NCBI GenBank assembly: GCA_015231435.1 | Contig: JADGBN010000003.1 | Location: forward strand, 1-60,568 | Length of the DNA: 60,568 nucleotides | Reading direction: 5' to 3' | Origin: Gammaproteobacteria bacterium | Lineage (GTDB): Bacteria; Pseudomonadota; Gammaproteobacteria; Thiohalomonadales; Thiohalomonadaceae | Part shown: positions 44,870 to 53,987 of the stretch, in pieces | Layout: every line of letters begins with the position of its first letter | Numbering within the stretch: position 1 is the stretch's first letter | The notes under the pieces: generated by a model | What the model saw: the letters and a program-made list of their open reading frames with translations, nothing else | What the model was told of the DNA's origin: nothing | Databases searched by the model: none | Translations under genes and position numbers: made by a program

Positions 44870-46192
44870 GTGATGCAGCAGCAGTTACGCTTAAATCTGG
44901 CAGCGGGTCTTAATCAGCTCGCAGTGCGTATTTACGTGCTGGTGGTCTCCATGGTGGTAGGTGCCTTTGTCGGACTGATTGCGGTGGCCTTTTTTAAGGT
45001 GGTCGCCCTGAGCGCCGCTTGGTGGAGCGTACCGCTTCCGACCAGTTTTGCCGAGATTGAGTGGCACTATAGCCCCTTTGTCGGTTTTGCGCTGTTGGCT
45101 TCCGCGCTAATTGCCGGTCAGGTGCTAAAGCTGCTTAAACAGGGGCGGCCGCATGGTCCCAGTGACCTTATCGCGTCAGCCCAAATAGGTGAACCGCTTG
45201 ACCTAAAGTCGGGTTTTGTCTCCTCCTTTCTTGCTTTAAACAATCTCTGTGGCGCCGCCTCTGTCGGTATTTTCGGACCCTTGGTTCATCTTGGGGGTTG
45301 CCTCAGCCGCTGGTTACAAAAATCATCAACAAAAATCTCTCATGATGTGGTACTGGGTGCGGGTGCTGGCGCGGCGATCGCTGCGGTATTCTCAGCACCC
45401 ATCGGGGCTGCAATCTATGCGCATGAAGCGATTATTCGTCGCTTTGGAACTTTTGGTGCGGGGCCGGTACTCGCCTGTACTTTTGGCGCCTATTGGGTTG
45501 CCAATGCACTGCTCGGTAAGCACCGCTTTTTTTCAGTAGGCGATGCACCGATCCTAGATAGCCGCTCACTGTTAATTGCCTTGGCGCTCGGCGTTGCGGC
45601 AGGTCTTATTTCGTCAATTTATATCTATAGTGTTACCGAGTCCCCCAAACTCTCCAAGGCATCGCACATCCCGCTGCAGTGGCAGCCGCTGCTACCAGCG
45701 CTGCTGATTTTTCTTATCTCGCCGCTGCTGCCGCATCTGCTGGGAACCGGAATGGGGAGTGTCACCTTGGCGATGCAAGAGAATCTGGCGCTCACCCTAG
45801 TGATTACTCTGCTGTTTAGCAAAATCGTGATTACCACCCTCTGTCTCGGCTTTCGCTACTATGGCGGCGTTTTTGCGCCGGCACTCTTTTTTGGCGCGAT
45901 GTTGGGATCACTTTTTGACCTGGCCCTGGCTGATCTTGGTTGGGTGCAGAGCAGCTCCTATGTCGCCTTGGGTGCCGCCAGCTGTATTGCCACCGTTATC
46001 GGTGCACCCATGGCCTCGATAGTGATTGTTTTTGAGATGACCGGCAGTTATGAGTGGGCGGTTTTATCGATGGTAAGTGTGGTGGTCTCTGCACAGATCT
46101 CGCGCTCCTTTGTGGGGCGATCCCTTTTTGATCGTCAGTTGGCAGCGCGTGGTGTGGTGATGAAAGATGACTATGAAGCGAAGGTGAACTGA
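44870..46192 (+). CDS. ClC family chloride channel/antiporter
   Basis: 440 aa; GIFGPLVHLGG, GAGAGAAIAAVFSAPIGAAIYAHE, GVFAPALFFGAMLG. Confidence 0.92.
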   Translation: MMQQQLRLNLAAGLNQLAVRIYVLVVSMVVGAFVGLIAVAFFKVVALSAAWWSVPLPTSFAEIEWHYSPFVGFALLASALIAGQVLKLLKQGRPHGPSDLIASAQIGEPLDLKSGFVSSFLALNNLCGAASVGIFGPLVHLGGCLSRWLQKSSTKISHDVVLGAGAGAAIAAVFSAPIGAAIYAHEAIIRRFGTFGAGPVLACTFGAYWVANALLGKHRFFSVGDAPILDSRSLLIALALGVAAGLISSIYIYSVTESPKLSKASHIPLQWQPLLPALLIFLISPLLPHLLGTGMGSVTLAMQENLALTLVITLLFSKIVITTLCLGFRYYGGVFAPALFFGAMLGSLFDLALADLGWVQSSSYVALGAASCIATVIGAPMASIVIVFEMTGSYEWAVLSMVSVVVSAQISRSFVGRSLFDRQLAARGVVMKDDYEAKVN

Positions 46193-46193
46193 G

Positions 46194-48878
46194 ATGCAAT
46201 CTGAACCGACAATTTGGCATGCAATCACGGTTGATGAGCTATGGCAGGCGACAGCAAGTCAACCGCAGGGGCTTGCTGCCAGTGAGGTGGCGCTTCGCCT
46301 GCAGCGTGACGGCGAGAACCGTCTTCCTGAAGCGCCGCCGCGCAGCGCCCTCATGCGTTTTTTATTGCAGTTTCATAACGTACTCATCTACGCCCTGATA
46401 GTGGCGGCACTGGTCACCCTCGCCCTGCAGCACTGGCTTGATGCCAGCGTCATTATCGGCGTCGTGGTGATTAATGCCTTTATCGGTTTTATTCAGGAGG
46501 GCAAGGCCGAGGATGCGCTGCGAGCGATCCGGCAGATGTTGTCGCAACACGCCGTGGTGCTGCGCGACGGGCGGCAGCAGCGTGTGGAGGCGGCGCAGCT
46601 GGTGGTCGGCGATATTGTGCTGTTGCAACCGGGTGACAAGGTTCCCGCCGATCTGCGCATCGTTGCGTGTAAAGGGATTGCGGCGCAGGAGGCGGTACTT
46701 ACCGGTGAGTCACTGGCGGTGGAGAAGCAGACCGCCTCGGTCGCTGCCACGGCGCTGCTGGGTGATCGCCGCTGTATGCTTTATTCGGGAACGATGATTA
46801 CCCGGGGGCAGGGGCGCGGCGTGGTGATAGCCACCGCAGCACAAACGGAGATTGGCCGTATTAGCAGCCTGGTCGCCAATGTTGATAGTGTCGTCACGCC
46901 GCTGCTGCGCCAGATGAATGAGTTTAGCCGCTGGTTAACGGCGGCAATTATTGCGGTCGCACTGCTCACCTTTGCCGTGGGTATCTGGCGCGGTTACAGC
47001 GCCAGCGATATGTTTCTTGCGGTGGTGAGTTTGGCGGTCGCGGCGATCCCTGAAGGGTTGCCGGCGATCATGACCATAACCCTGGCGATTGGGGTGCAGC
47101 GGATGGCGGCGCGTAATGCCATTATTCGTCGCCTTCCGGCGGTAGAGACTCTCGGTGCGGTAACGGTGATCTGCAGCGATAAAACCGGTACCCTGACCCG
47201 CAATGAGATGACCCTGAGCCATATGGTCACCGCCACAGAGGGGTACAGCGTTAGTGGTAGCGGCTATGACCCCCACGGTGAAATTAGCACGGCAACGGGA
47301 GCAAAGGCGGGTAGCGCCGATGCCGCCCTGCCACTGCTGTTGCGGGCGATCGTGCTCTGTAATGATGCCGCTCTGGAGCAGTCGCCGCAGGGCTGGCAGG
47401 TGAATGGCGATCCGATGGAGGGGGCGCTGCTGGTGGCAGGGGTTAAGGGTGGTCTTGAGCAGCATCTTGAGCAGCAACGTTATCCGCGAACCGATCTCAT
47501 CCCCTTTGAGTCGCAGCACCGTTTTATGGCAACGCTGCATCATAGCCACAGTGGCGAGGCGTATATTCTGGTGAAGGGAGCGCCGGAGGAGCTGTTAAAA
47601 CGGTGTCAACAGCAGTGGCAGGGGGAGCAGCCGCAGCCACTTGACCTCCCCTTCTGGCAGCAGCAGATTGCGTTACTCGCAGCCCGGGGGGAGCGAGTGC
47701 TGGCGGTCGCGACCCGCGCCGTCGCGCATGAACAGCGGGAGTTAACCTTTGCCGATGTCGCCGACGACTTAATCCTGCTGGGTCTGTTAGCCCTCATTGA
47801 TCCGCCCCGTGAAGAGGCGATTGTGGCGGTGGCAAGTTGCCGTAAGGCGGGCATTCGCGTCAAGATGATCACCGGCGATCACGCCTTGACGGCACGCGCC
47901 ATCGCTGCACAGTTGCAGCTGGATAACAGTCAAGATGTGCTGACCGGCCTTGAGATCGAGGCGATGGATCGCACCCTGTTGCAACAACGCGTTGTTGCAA
48001 CGGATGTTTTTGCCCGTGTTAGCCCCGAACATAAGCTGCTGCTGGTGGAGCTGTTGCAGGCGCAGGGCGAGGTAGTGGCGATGACGGGTGACGGGGTTAA
48101 TGATGCGCCGGCGCTGAAACGTGCCGATGTCGGAACCGCGATGGGACGGGGGGGTACCGAGGCGGCGAAGGAGGCAGCGGAGATGGTACTTGCCGATGAT
48201 AATTTCGCCTCGATTACCCATGCAGTAGAGGAGGGGCGAACCGTTTACGATAACCTGAAAAAGGCGATTATCTTCATTTTGCCGACCAATGGTGGTGAGG
48301 CGCTGCTGGTGCTGGCGGCGATTCTCTTCGGTTATAGTGACCTGCCGCTCACCCCGGTGCAGATCCTCTGGGTCAATATGATTACCGCCGTGACGTTGGC
48401 GCTGGCGCTCGCCTTTGAACCTGCCGAACCCGGCTTGATGCGGCGCGCCCCGCGTCAGAGCAGCGAGCCGATGATCAATCGTTATCTCATCGGGCGCACC
48501 CTCTATGTTTCGCTGATTCTGGTGGCGGGAACCTTTGGGCTCTTCCTCTGGCAACGCGAAGGGGGCGCCAGCCTTGAGTATGCCCGCACGGTGGCGGTCA
48601 ATACCCTAGTGCTCTTTGAGATCTTCTATCTTTTTAATGCACGCTATCTGAGTGCGCCGGTGCTTAACTGGCAGGGATTGACTGGTAACCGTTATGTGCT
48701 GATTGCCATTGCAATCTTATTGATCTTTCAGCTCCTCTTTACCTACTGGCAGCCACTGCAACTGCTTTTTGGCACGGTGGCGATTAGCACAGAGACGTGG
48801 CTGCAAATGGTGCTATTAACCTCAACCGTACTCTTTTTGGTCGAGGCAGAGAAGTGGATAAAGCGCAGCTTTAGATAG
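46194..48878 (+). CDS. P2-type cation-transporting ATPase
   Basis: 894 aa; [51 protein letters not shown]. Confidence 0.95.
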   Translation: MQSEPTIWHAITVDELWQATASQPQGLAASEVALRLQRDGENRLPEAPPRSALMRFLLQFHNVLIYALIVAALVTLALQHWLDASVIIGVVVINAFIGFIQEGKAEDALRAIRQMLSQHAVVLRDGRQQRVEAAQLVVGDIVLLQPGDKVPADLRIVACKGIAAQEAVLTGESLAVEKQTASVAATALLGDRRCMLYSGTMITRGQGRGVVIATAAQTEIGRISSLVANVDSVVTPLLRQMNEFSRWLTAAIIAVALLTFAVGIWRGYSASDMFLAVVSLAVAAIPEGLPAIMTITLAIGVQRMAARNAIIRRLPAVETLGAVTVICSDKTGTLTRNEMTLSHMVTATEGYSVSGSGYDPHGEISTATGAKAGSADAALPLLLRAIVLCNDAALEQSPQGWQVNGDPMEGALLVAGVKGGLEQHLEQQRYPRTDLIPFESQHRFMATLHHSHSGEAYILVKGAPEELLKRCQQQWQGEQPQPLDLPFWQQQIALLAARGERVLAVATRAVAHEQRELTFADVADDLILLGLLALIDPPREEAIVAVASCRKAGIRVKMITGDHALTARAIAAQLQLDNSQDVLTGLEIEAMDRTLLQQRVVATDVFARVSPEHKLLLVELLQAQGEVVAMTGDGVNDAPALKRADVGTAMGRGGTEAAKEAAEMVLADDNFASITHAVEEGRTVYDNLKKAIIFILPTNGGEALLVLAAILFGYSDLPLTPVQILWVNMITAVTLALALAFEPAEPGLMRRAPRQSSEPMINRYLIGRTLYVSLILVAGTFGLFLWQREGGASLEYARTVAVNTLVLFEIFYLFNARYLSAPVLNWQGLTGNRYVLIAIAILLIFQLLFTYWQPLQLLFGTVAISTETWLQMVLLTSTVLFLVEAEKWIKRSFR

Positions 48879-48951
48879 CTAGGAGCGGCTGCTGGCGAGT
48901 GACTACCCGAACGCCTCTGCGGGAATGGGATCAATCGCCCCTATTGATGAA

Positions 48952-49098
48952 TCATTCTGCTCTGTGAGACAACTCTGTTTTTGTCTTAATAGCCTGATTT
49001 ACTAAACCTTTTTCGAACAAAAGTCGGCTGATACTATTCAGCATGATTCTCTTCCGATCGTCTAACCTGAAGCAATAGATAGCACTCCCCGTTTCCAT
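48952..49098 (-). CDS. Candidate 48-aa small ORF of unknown function
   Basis: METGSAIYCFRLDDRKRIMLNSISRLLFEKGLVNQAIKTKTELSHRAE* read manually from the minus strand; below the ORF-track length cut-off; could be a remnant. Confidence 0.25.
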   Translation of the reverse strand: METGSAIYCFRLDDRKRIMLNSISRLLFEKGLVNQAIKTKTELSHRAE

Positions 49099-49313
49099 GT
49101 GCGTCTCCAATGCGAGCGCTCAGGCAAGCTTTTAAAATAGTCTGAGTGAGATAACGAAGTGTTTTTTGATGACACGCGCAGTGGCAAAGGGAACAATAAG
49201 GCGGATTGCATTTTTCATCTTATCCCCACTTTTGAAGGTGTATTTTGCAATTTATGCCATCTCATTTACGTAGATTCATTCTTAACTTATTGTAAATATA
49301 AGATATTTATTCG

Positions 49314-49329
49314 TGGCATGAATTTTGTA
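49314..49329 (+). promoter_or_regulatory. Sigma54-like promoter TGGCATGAATTTTGTA upstream of the S/Se cluster
   Basis: Resembles TGGCACG-N4-TTGCW with correct spacing; the -12 element has GT instead of GC; 35 nt before the first ATG. Confidence 0.45.
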
Positions 49330-49363
49330 TCTCATATCAGCAAACATCTGGGAGGAAGAGCAG

Positions 49364-49732
49364 ATGCCCGGTCTTTGTCAGTATTGGTTCGGACGCAGAA
49401 AAAACCACCTGCATCGCCAAAAGCTTTGCAGCCAGGTTAGTGAGAAAGTGATCCTGCCAGGTTTGGGTAGCGTGGTGATTAAGTATCGTATCTCCTGCGT
49501 AGGTGAAAGTTGCCCAAAACCGCAGCTGCTTACGTTGAAGGTATTCGAAGAGAGTGAAGTCGGGAGTGTGATTGAGATCATCACCGACAATGTGTCTGTG
49601 GTTGAGACGATTCCAGCCATGATGGAGGTGTTCGGCGGGCATTATCTCGCGACGACCAGAGATGAAATGGGCTGGCATCTCTATCTCTGTAAAGAACAAC
49701 AAACAGTTTCTAGTCTGGGAGTAAAACAGTAG
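49364..49732 (+). CDS. TusA/SirA-family sulfur-carrier-like protein with N-terminal extension
   Basis: GGAGGA ribosome site; SCVGESCPKPQLLTLKVFEESEVGSVIEIITDN has the CPxP motif. Confidence 0.75.
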   Translation: MPGLCQYWFGRRKNHLHRQKLCSQVSEKVILPGLGSVVIKYRISCVGESCPKPQLLTLKVFEESEVGSVIEIITDNVSVVETIPAMMEVFGGHYLATTRDEMGWHLYLCKEQQTVSSLGVKQ

Positions 49733-51175
49733 ATGAGTAACACGATAAGTTTTGGTGCACCCCAACGTATGCTGGCGCATCGTGGAGGTTATACCGCGAT
49801 TGGGCTGGGCATAGCCATTGCAGTGATTTCAGCGGTGATGTTGCTCAAGGATACACGCTGGATCTATTTGCTGGTCTACGTTTGGTTCGGCGTGGTTTAC
49901 GGACTTTTTCTGCAGTATGGCCGATTTTGCATGGCGTCGGCAGTGCGTGATCTGTTTGCTGTTAATGTGCCTCGTATGGCTGTCGGTGTGATGATTGCGA
50001 CCGCACTGTTTTCAATCATCGCTGGCCTGGTCACTGTCTCTGGTTACAGTACTTTTCATCCTCATCCCTTCGGCTGGCACATTATTATCGGTGGCCTCGT
50101 TTTTGGCTTTGGTATTGTGTTCACCGGTGGCTGTGCTTCAGGTTCGCTTTACAAAAGCGGTGAGGGAAACATCGGTTCGATGCTGGTACTGGTCAGTATC
50201 TCCTTCTCCCAGGCACCGTTCGCTGACCTCGGCAGCTGGTCGAACAGATTCGTGCCGGAAAGCTGGACCGCCTCTGCCCTTGAAAAGGGGATGCCGGAAG
50301 AGCTCTCTGTGACCGCTGGCTGGTTTGACCAGTTCATTACCGGCGACATTTGGGATCTTTCTGGTGGCACCGTTGGTCAGGCATTGAATAGTGGCAATAT
50401 CTGGTTCGACACATTTGTTGGTAATACGCTGCTTGGTGCCATTCTGCCAACGCTGGTGCTGTTGGCAATTCTCTATTCTGTCACCTATCGTAAGGGGTAT
50501 CTGCGTCGGAATAAACTGGTGGCCCCCGCCTTCGCTGATCATCTGCGTGGTTTCTGGGCGATGATGACCGCTTCAAAAAATACCGCCATTGCTGGCCTTG
50601 GTCTGGGTGTCTTCGCTGGTCTGCATATGTGGGCGACCGGTGCTCTGCGTGAACATTATCAAATATTCAACTTTGGTGAGCTCCTCACCAGTATGGGGTT
50701 TAACGAAGGTCTCTCTATTCAGCAGACGGTGTTTGATCCGGGTTATTGGTATATCACCACTCAAGAGGCGCAACTCGGTGCTTGGGTGATGGATGGAATG
50801 GGCCGTGATGTGATGGATAACGTTTTTTTCGGTCTGGAGAATGGCATTCCCAATCCACTGATTAACGCCCCACTGCTGATGTCCCTGGGCATCATTGTTG
50901 GCGCAGCAATTCTTGCCCTCATCCGTCACGAGTTTAAATGGAAGGTGCCGAATCTCGAGACCGCAACCTTTGCTCTGGTTGGTGGTGCTCTGATGGGTAT
51001 TGGTGCACGACTTGGTATGGGCTGTAACGTTGGTGCCTTCTTTGCAGCGGTCACCAATGGCGATCTGACTGGGTGGATATTCCTTGCCGGGATGGTGCTT
51101 GGTGGTTTGCTGGGAGTGAAAGCCTTTGCTTTGTGGATGGATAGAAAGAGCAAGGGTGACGAATTCGATTTCTGA
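49733..51175 (+). CDS. YeeE/YedE family thiosulfate/sulfur-compound transporter
   Basis: 480 aa polytopic; YGRFCMASAVRDLF, GGLVFGFGIVFTGGCASGSLYKSGEG, GGALMGIGARLGMGCNVGAFFAAVTNGDLTGWIF. Confidence 0.92.
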   Translation: MSNTISFGAPQRMLAHRGGYTAIGLGIAIAVISAVMLLKDTRWIYLLVYVWFGVVYGLFLQYGRFCMASAVRDLFAVNVPRMAVGVMIATALFSIIAGLVTVSGYSTFHPHPFGWHIIIGGLVFGFGIVFTGGCASGSLYKSGEGNIGSMLVLVSISFSQAPFADLGSWSNRFVPESWTASALEKGMPEELSVTAGWFDQFITGDIWDLSGGTVGQALNSGNIWFDTFVGNTLLGAILPTLVLLAILYSVTYRKGYLRRNKLVAPAFADHLRGFWAMMTASKNTAIAGLGLGVFAGLHMWATGALREHYQIFNFGELLTSMGFNEGLSIQQTVFDPGYWYITTQEAQLGAWVMDGMGRDVMDNVFFGLENGIPNPLINAPLLMSLGIIVGAAILALIRHEFKWKVPNLETATFALVGGALMGIGARLGMGCNVGAFFAAVTNGDLTGWIFLAGMVLGGLLGVKAFALWMDRKSKGDEFDF

Positions 51176-51232
51176 ACCCGTATGCAGCGTTAAATTAAAC
51201 GATTAATCATAGTGAAAGTGGAGGGTCTGAAA

Positions 51233-51484
51233 ATGGCAATAAAATTTGGAAAAATTTCTGATGGTGAATACGAACTTGATGTGAAAGGTTACGTCTGTCC
51301 GCACCCGCAGATGTATACCAAAAAGGCGATGCAGAAGCTTGATAGTGGCGATGTATTGCACCTGAACTTCGATAACCCCTCATCGGGTGAGTCGATCATC
51401 GCCATGATGGAGAGCGAGGGTAATGAGCTGTTCGAGCGTCTGGACAGTAATGGTTCTTTCTACTGGAAGATTCGTAAGGGGTGA
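51233..51484 (+). CDS. TusA-family sulfurtransferase
   Basis: YELDVKGYVCPHPQMYTKKAMQKLDSGDVLHLNFDNPSS; CPxP motif. Confidence 0.88.
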   Translation: MAIKFGKISDGEYELDVKGYVCPHPQMYTKKAMQKLDSGDVLHLNFDNPSSGESIIAMMESEGNELFERLDSNGSFYWKIRKG

Positions 51485-51486
51485 AC

Positions 51487-51795
51487 ATGAGGCTGGGCAT
51501 TGTAGTTACTGATATCAATCAGGCTGCGCAGGCGCAGTGCGTGGTGAAAGAGGCATTGGCCTATGGTTGGAGTTTGCGCTGCTTCCTGACCGAGAATGGT
51601 GTCAATATGCTCAAGGACGATAGTTTTATCGGGCTGGCACGAAATCATGGACTGCATCTGTCGGTGTGTGAGCACTCTGTTGCACGATATTGTCATGAAC
51701 TGCCGCTGCAGGAGATAAGCGATGTCGTTATCGTTGGCGGTCAATATCAGGATGCGGAACTGGTACGTCACAGTGATCGTGTGCTGGTCTTCTAG
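51487..51795 (+). CDS. DsrE-like protein
   Basis: MRLGIVVTDINQAAQAQCVVKEALAYGWSLRCFLTENGVNML; DsrE/F fold pattern. Confidence 0.7.
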   Translation: MRLGIVVTDINQAAQAQCVVKEALAYGWSLRCFLTENGVNMLKDDSFIGLARNHGLHLSVCEHSVARYCHELPLQEISDVVIVGGQYQDAELVRHSDRVLVF

Positions 51796-51808
51796 GGGAG
51801 GGTAGGCC

Positions 51809-52069
51809 GTGAGTGATGAAATGAAGAGTGTCTTAATGGTAGCACGCAACAAAAAAGTCGAAGCGTTGCGGATGGCTACGGGTCTTACCCTGCTGGACGA
51901 TCAGATCAGTGTGGCGGTTATTGGTGGTATCGACCGTACTGATCCCGAAGTTGAACTGCAGTTGGAGTCTCTTGATTTCGCCGAAGTTGCCGTCGTTGAA
52001 ATCGACAGGGACAAGGCAACGGAGTTTGCAGAGATGATCATCAATTCTGATGTGGTATATGTGGTATGA
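51809..52069 (+). CDS. DsrE/DsrF-like small protein lacking Cys
   Basis: 86 aa; KSVLMVARNKKVEALRMATGLTLLDDQISVAVIGG; GTG start. Confidence 0.6.
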   Translation: MSDEMKSVLMVARNKKVEALRMATGLTLLDDQISVAVIGGIDRTDPEVELQLESLDFAEVAVVEIDRDKATEFAEMIINSDVVYVV

Positions 52070-52260
52070 GTGAAAAGAGTGTTCGACTTTATGTGGTGGG
52101 CAGTGGTGATGCCGAGCTGCAGTCGCTGATCAAACAGGGATTGTTAGCACTGGGGAAGGGGTGCCATGAGAGTGCTGTATCAGAGAACTGTGTCGAGTTG
52201 CTTGACACTCTCTCGCAGGACGAGATTCCTATCATTATTAAACCGTATAACGCTGCGTAA
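52066..52260 (+). CDS. Small DsrH/TusB-like or uncharacterised protein
   Basis: 64 aa; RLYVVGSGDAELQSLIKQGLLALGKGCHESAVSENC; ATGA overlap with the preceding gene. Confidence 0.5.
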   Translation: MSEKSVRLYVVGSGDAELQSLIKQGLLALGKGCHESAVSENCVELLDTLSQDEIPIIIKPYNAA

Positions 52261-52359
52261 CGACCTTATGACTGGTCACCGCGGCGAAAGCAATAATCAA
52301 CTGTGAATGTGGATCGGGATACTCGTCCCGGCATTTAAAATATCTGTAGGAGGAAAGTT

Positions 52360-53853
52360 ATGATAAAACCGAAAATGACGTATTCAGGCAAAGGTTCGTT
52401 AATAGGCCTGTTGGGCATGTCAGCACTGCTACTTGCTGGCTGCTCTGGTACAGAGGATAGTGACTCGCCAGTGGTCATTCCGCCAGTGGAAATTGGCGGA
52501 GTAACGCTGCCTGCCATGAATAAGCCAGCTGACATTGCATCAGTCTCGGCCGATGATTATAACCAGAATACCTATGGATTAATTACAGGTACGACACTTG
52601 TGAATTGGGTGACGGACTGGCCGAATAACAAGCCAGCGGGTATTGAGGGTAAGTTAGTGATTCTGCAGGCTGGTAGTGGTGAGGCTGATGCCGAATACAT
52701 CGCACCGGATAATGTCAATGTATTTACTTATGCGGTAGAGAGTAGTGAATGGGTTGAAACAAGGTCAAATGGGGTTGTGGTGACAAAAAGTTTGGTTCCA
52801 AGCGGCCCCAAAATGGATACCTTCCTAGAAAAGTACAACATTGATACGAATAAGGATATGGTCGTTTGTGCCATGGGGACCGCCGGCTCCAGCCAGGCAA
52901 TGAGTGCGGGACGTTGCTGGTACATGTTCCGCTACTGGGGTGTGCCCAAAGGACGTCTCGCGGTTCTCAATGGTGGTAATGCGTGGAATGTCGCCAATAA
53001 CGCTCTCCCGGTGAGCAAAATGGCGAGTACACCGCCGTATACCGGCACCGCCTCGGTAAGGGACTTGCCGCAACTGAATTTTGCGTTGCAAGCGACACTG
53101 GAGGACATGATGGCGGCAGTAGCCAGTACGGATAGCAATATTCTTGGTGATGGCATTTTTATCTGGGATGCCCGCAGCACCAATCAGTACGATCCCGTCA
53201 GTAATGGCGTTGATGATGGGGATGATGACTTCCAGTCAGGTGCGGTACAAGGGCATCCTAATGGGGCTCTGCAGCTTAATTTTGCCAGTTTGCTTAATAG
53301 TAGTGAAGGTTACACTTACAAGTCGAAGGCCGATTTAGCCGCTTATCTGAATGGTGATGTGGTCGATGGTGCTTCATTTGTCGATGGCTCTTTGCAAGGT
53401 GTGGGATCTGGCATGGCATACCAGGAGGGCGATACGATTTACACCTATTGTGAAACCACCTTCCGGGCCATGATTACCGGCTTCACCACGGCCGCCATTC
53501 TCGGCAAACCCACCCGTTTTTATGATGGCGCTATGACAGAATGGCACTCACTCACCTCAAGATATGATTCGAATGGCGAGCTGCTTTTACCGACAGATTC
53601 GCCCTGGCGTACAGATGACGTCAACCGCAGTTATAGCTTTGATAAGAGTGTGCCGGTAGAACCGCCTGCAAACTCAGAAGCATCCGGCTATATCGTAGAC
53701 CCCTATAGCAAGACTGCACACCGGCTTATCCTCGAAGATTACGAGTACAAGACGGGGACGAGCATCGACACGAGCAGTAGTGAGAGCAGTGGCAAAGAGA
53801 GTAACGCCAGCACAAGTAATGGTAGCGCTCCGGTTGCCAACGGCTGCGGTTAA
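52360..53853 (+). CDS. Tandem-rhodanese-like lipoprotein
   Basis: 497 aa; lipobox LLAGC; candidate active-site Cys in VVCAMGTAGSSQAMSAGR and YTYCETTFRAMITGF; FIWDARSTNQYD; Ser-rich tail ending NGCG; GGAGGA ribosome site. Confidence 0.85.
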   Translation: MIKPKMTYSGKGSLIGLLGMSALLLAGCSGTEDSDSPVVIPPVEIGGVTLPAMNKPADIASVSADDYNQNTYGLITGTTLVNWVTDWPNNKPAGIEGKLVILQAGSGEADAEYIAPDNVNVFTYAVESSEWVETRSNGVVVTKSLVPSGPKMDTFLEKYNIDTNKDMVVCAMGTAGSSQAMSAGRCWYMFRYWGVPKGRLAVLNGGNAWNVANNALPVSKMASTPPYTGTASVRDLPQLNFALQATLEDMMAAVASTDSNILGDGIFIWDARSTNQYDPVSNGVDDGDDDFQSGAVQGHPNGALQLNFASLLNSSEGYTYKSKADLAAYLNGDVVDGASFVDGSLQGVGSGMAYQEGDTIYTYCETTFRAMITGFTTAAILGKPTRFYDGAMTEWHSLTSRYDSNGELLLPTDSPWRTDDVNRSYSFDKSVPVEPPANSEASGYIVDPYSKTAHRLILEDYEYKTGTSIDTSSSESSGKESNASTSNGSAPVANGCG

Positions 53854-53878
53854 CGACCCAGAGGGTTAATGACGATTT

Positions 53879-53898
53879 GGGCGGCCTGCGGGCCGCCC
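53879..53898 (+). terminator. GC-rich hairpin after the rhodanese lipoprotein gene
   Basis: GGGCGGCC-TGCG-GGCCGCCC followed by GCTTTATC (weak T-tract). Confidence 0.5.
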
Positions 53899-53987
53899 GC
53901 TTTATCAAGCTGTCATTTTATCGGATTGCTTTTTTGCCTCAAGAGATCAACCCGATGATTTTGATAAATGTTCTGGAGTAGAGGGGC

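Noticed and set aside
46935-47549. 204-aa antisense ORF opposite the P-type ATPase
   Set aside because: Same reasoning; no recognisable domain.
47787-48554. 255-aa antisense ORF opposite the P-type ATPase
   Set aside because: His/Arg/Gln-rich translation typical of the antisense frame of a high-GC gene; the sense strand has unmistakable P-type ATPase motifs.
49325-49363. Extended N-terminus (MYLISANIWEEEQ) of the first TusA-like ORF
   Set aside because: A strong GGAGGA ribosome site precedes the ATG at 49364, which is the better start.
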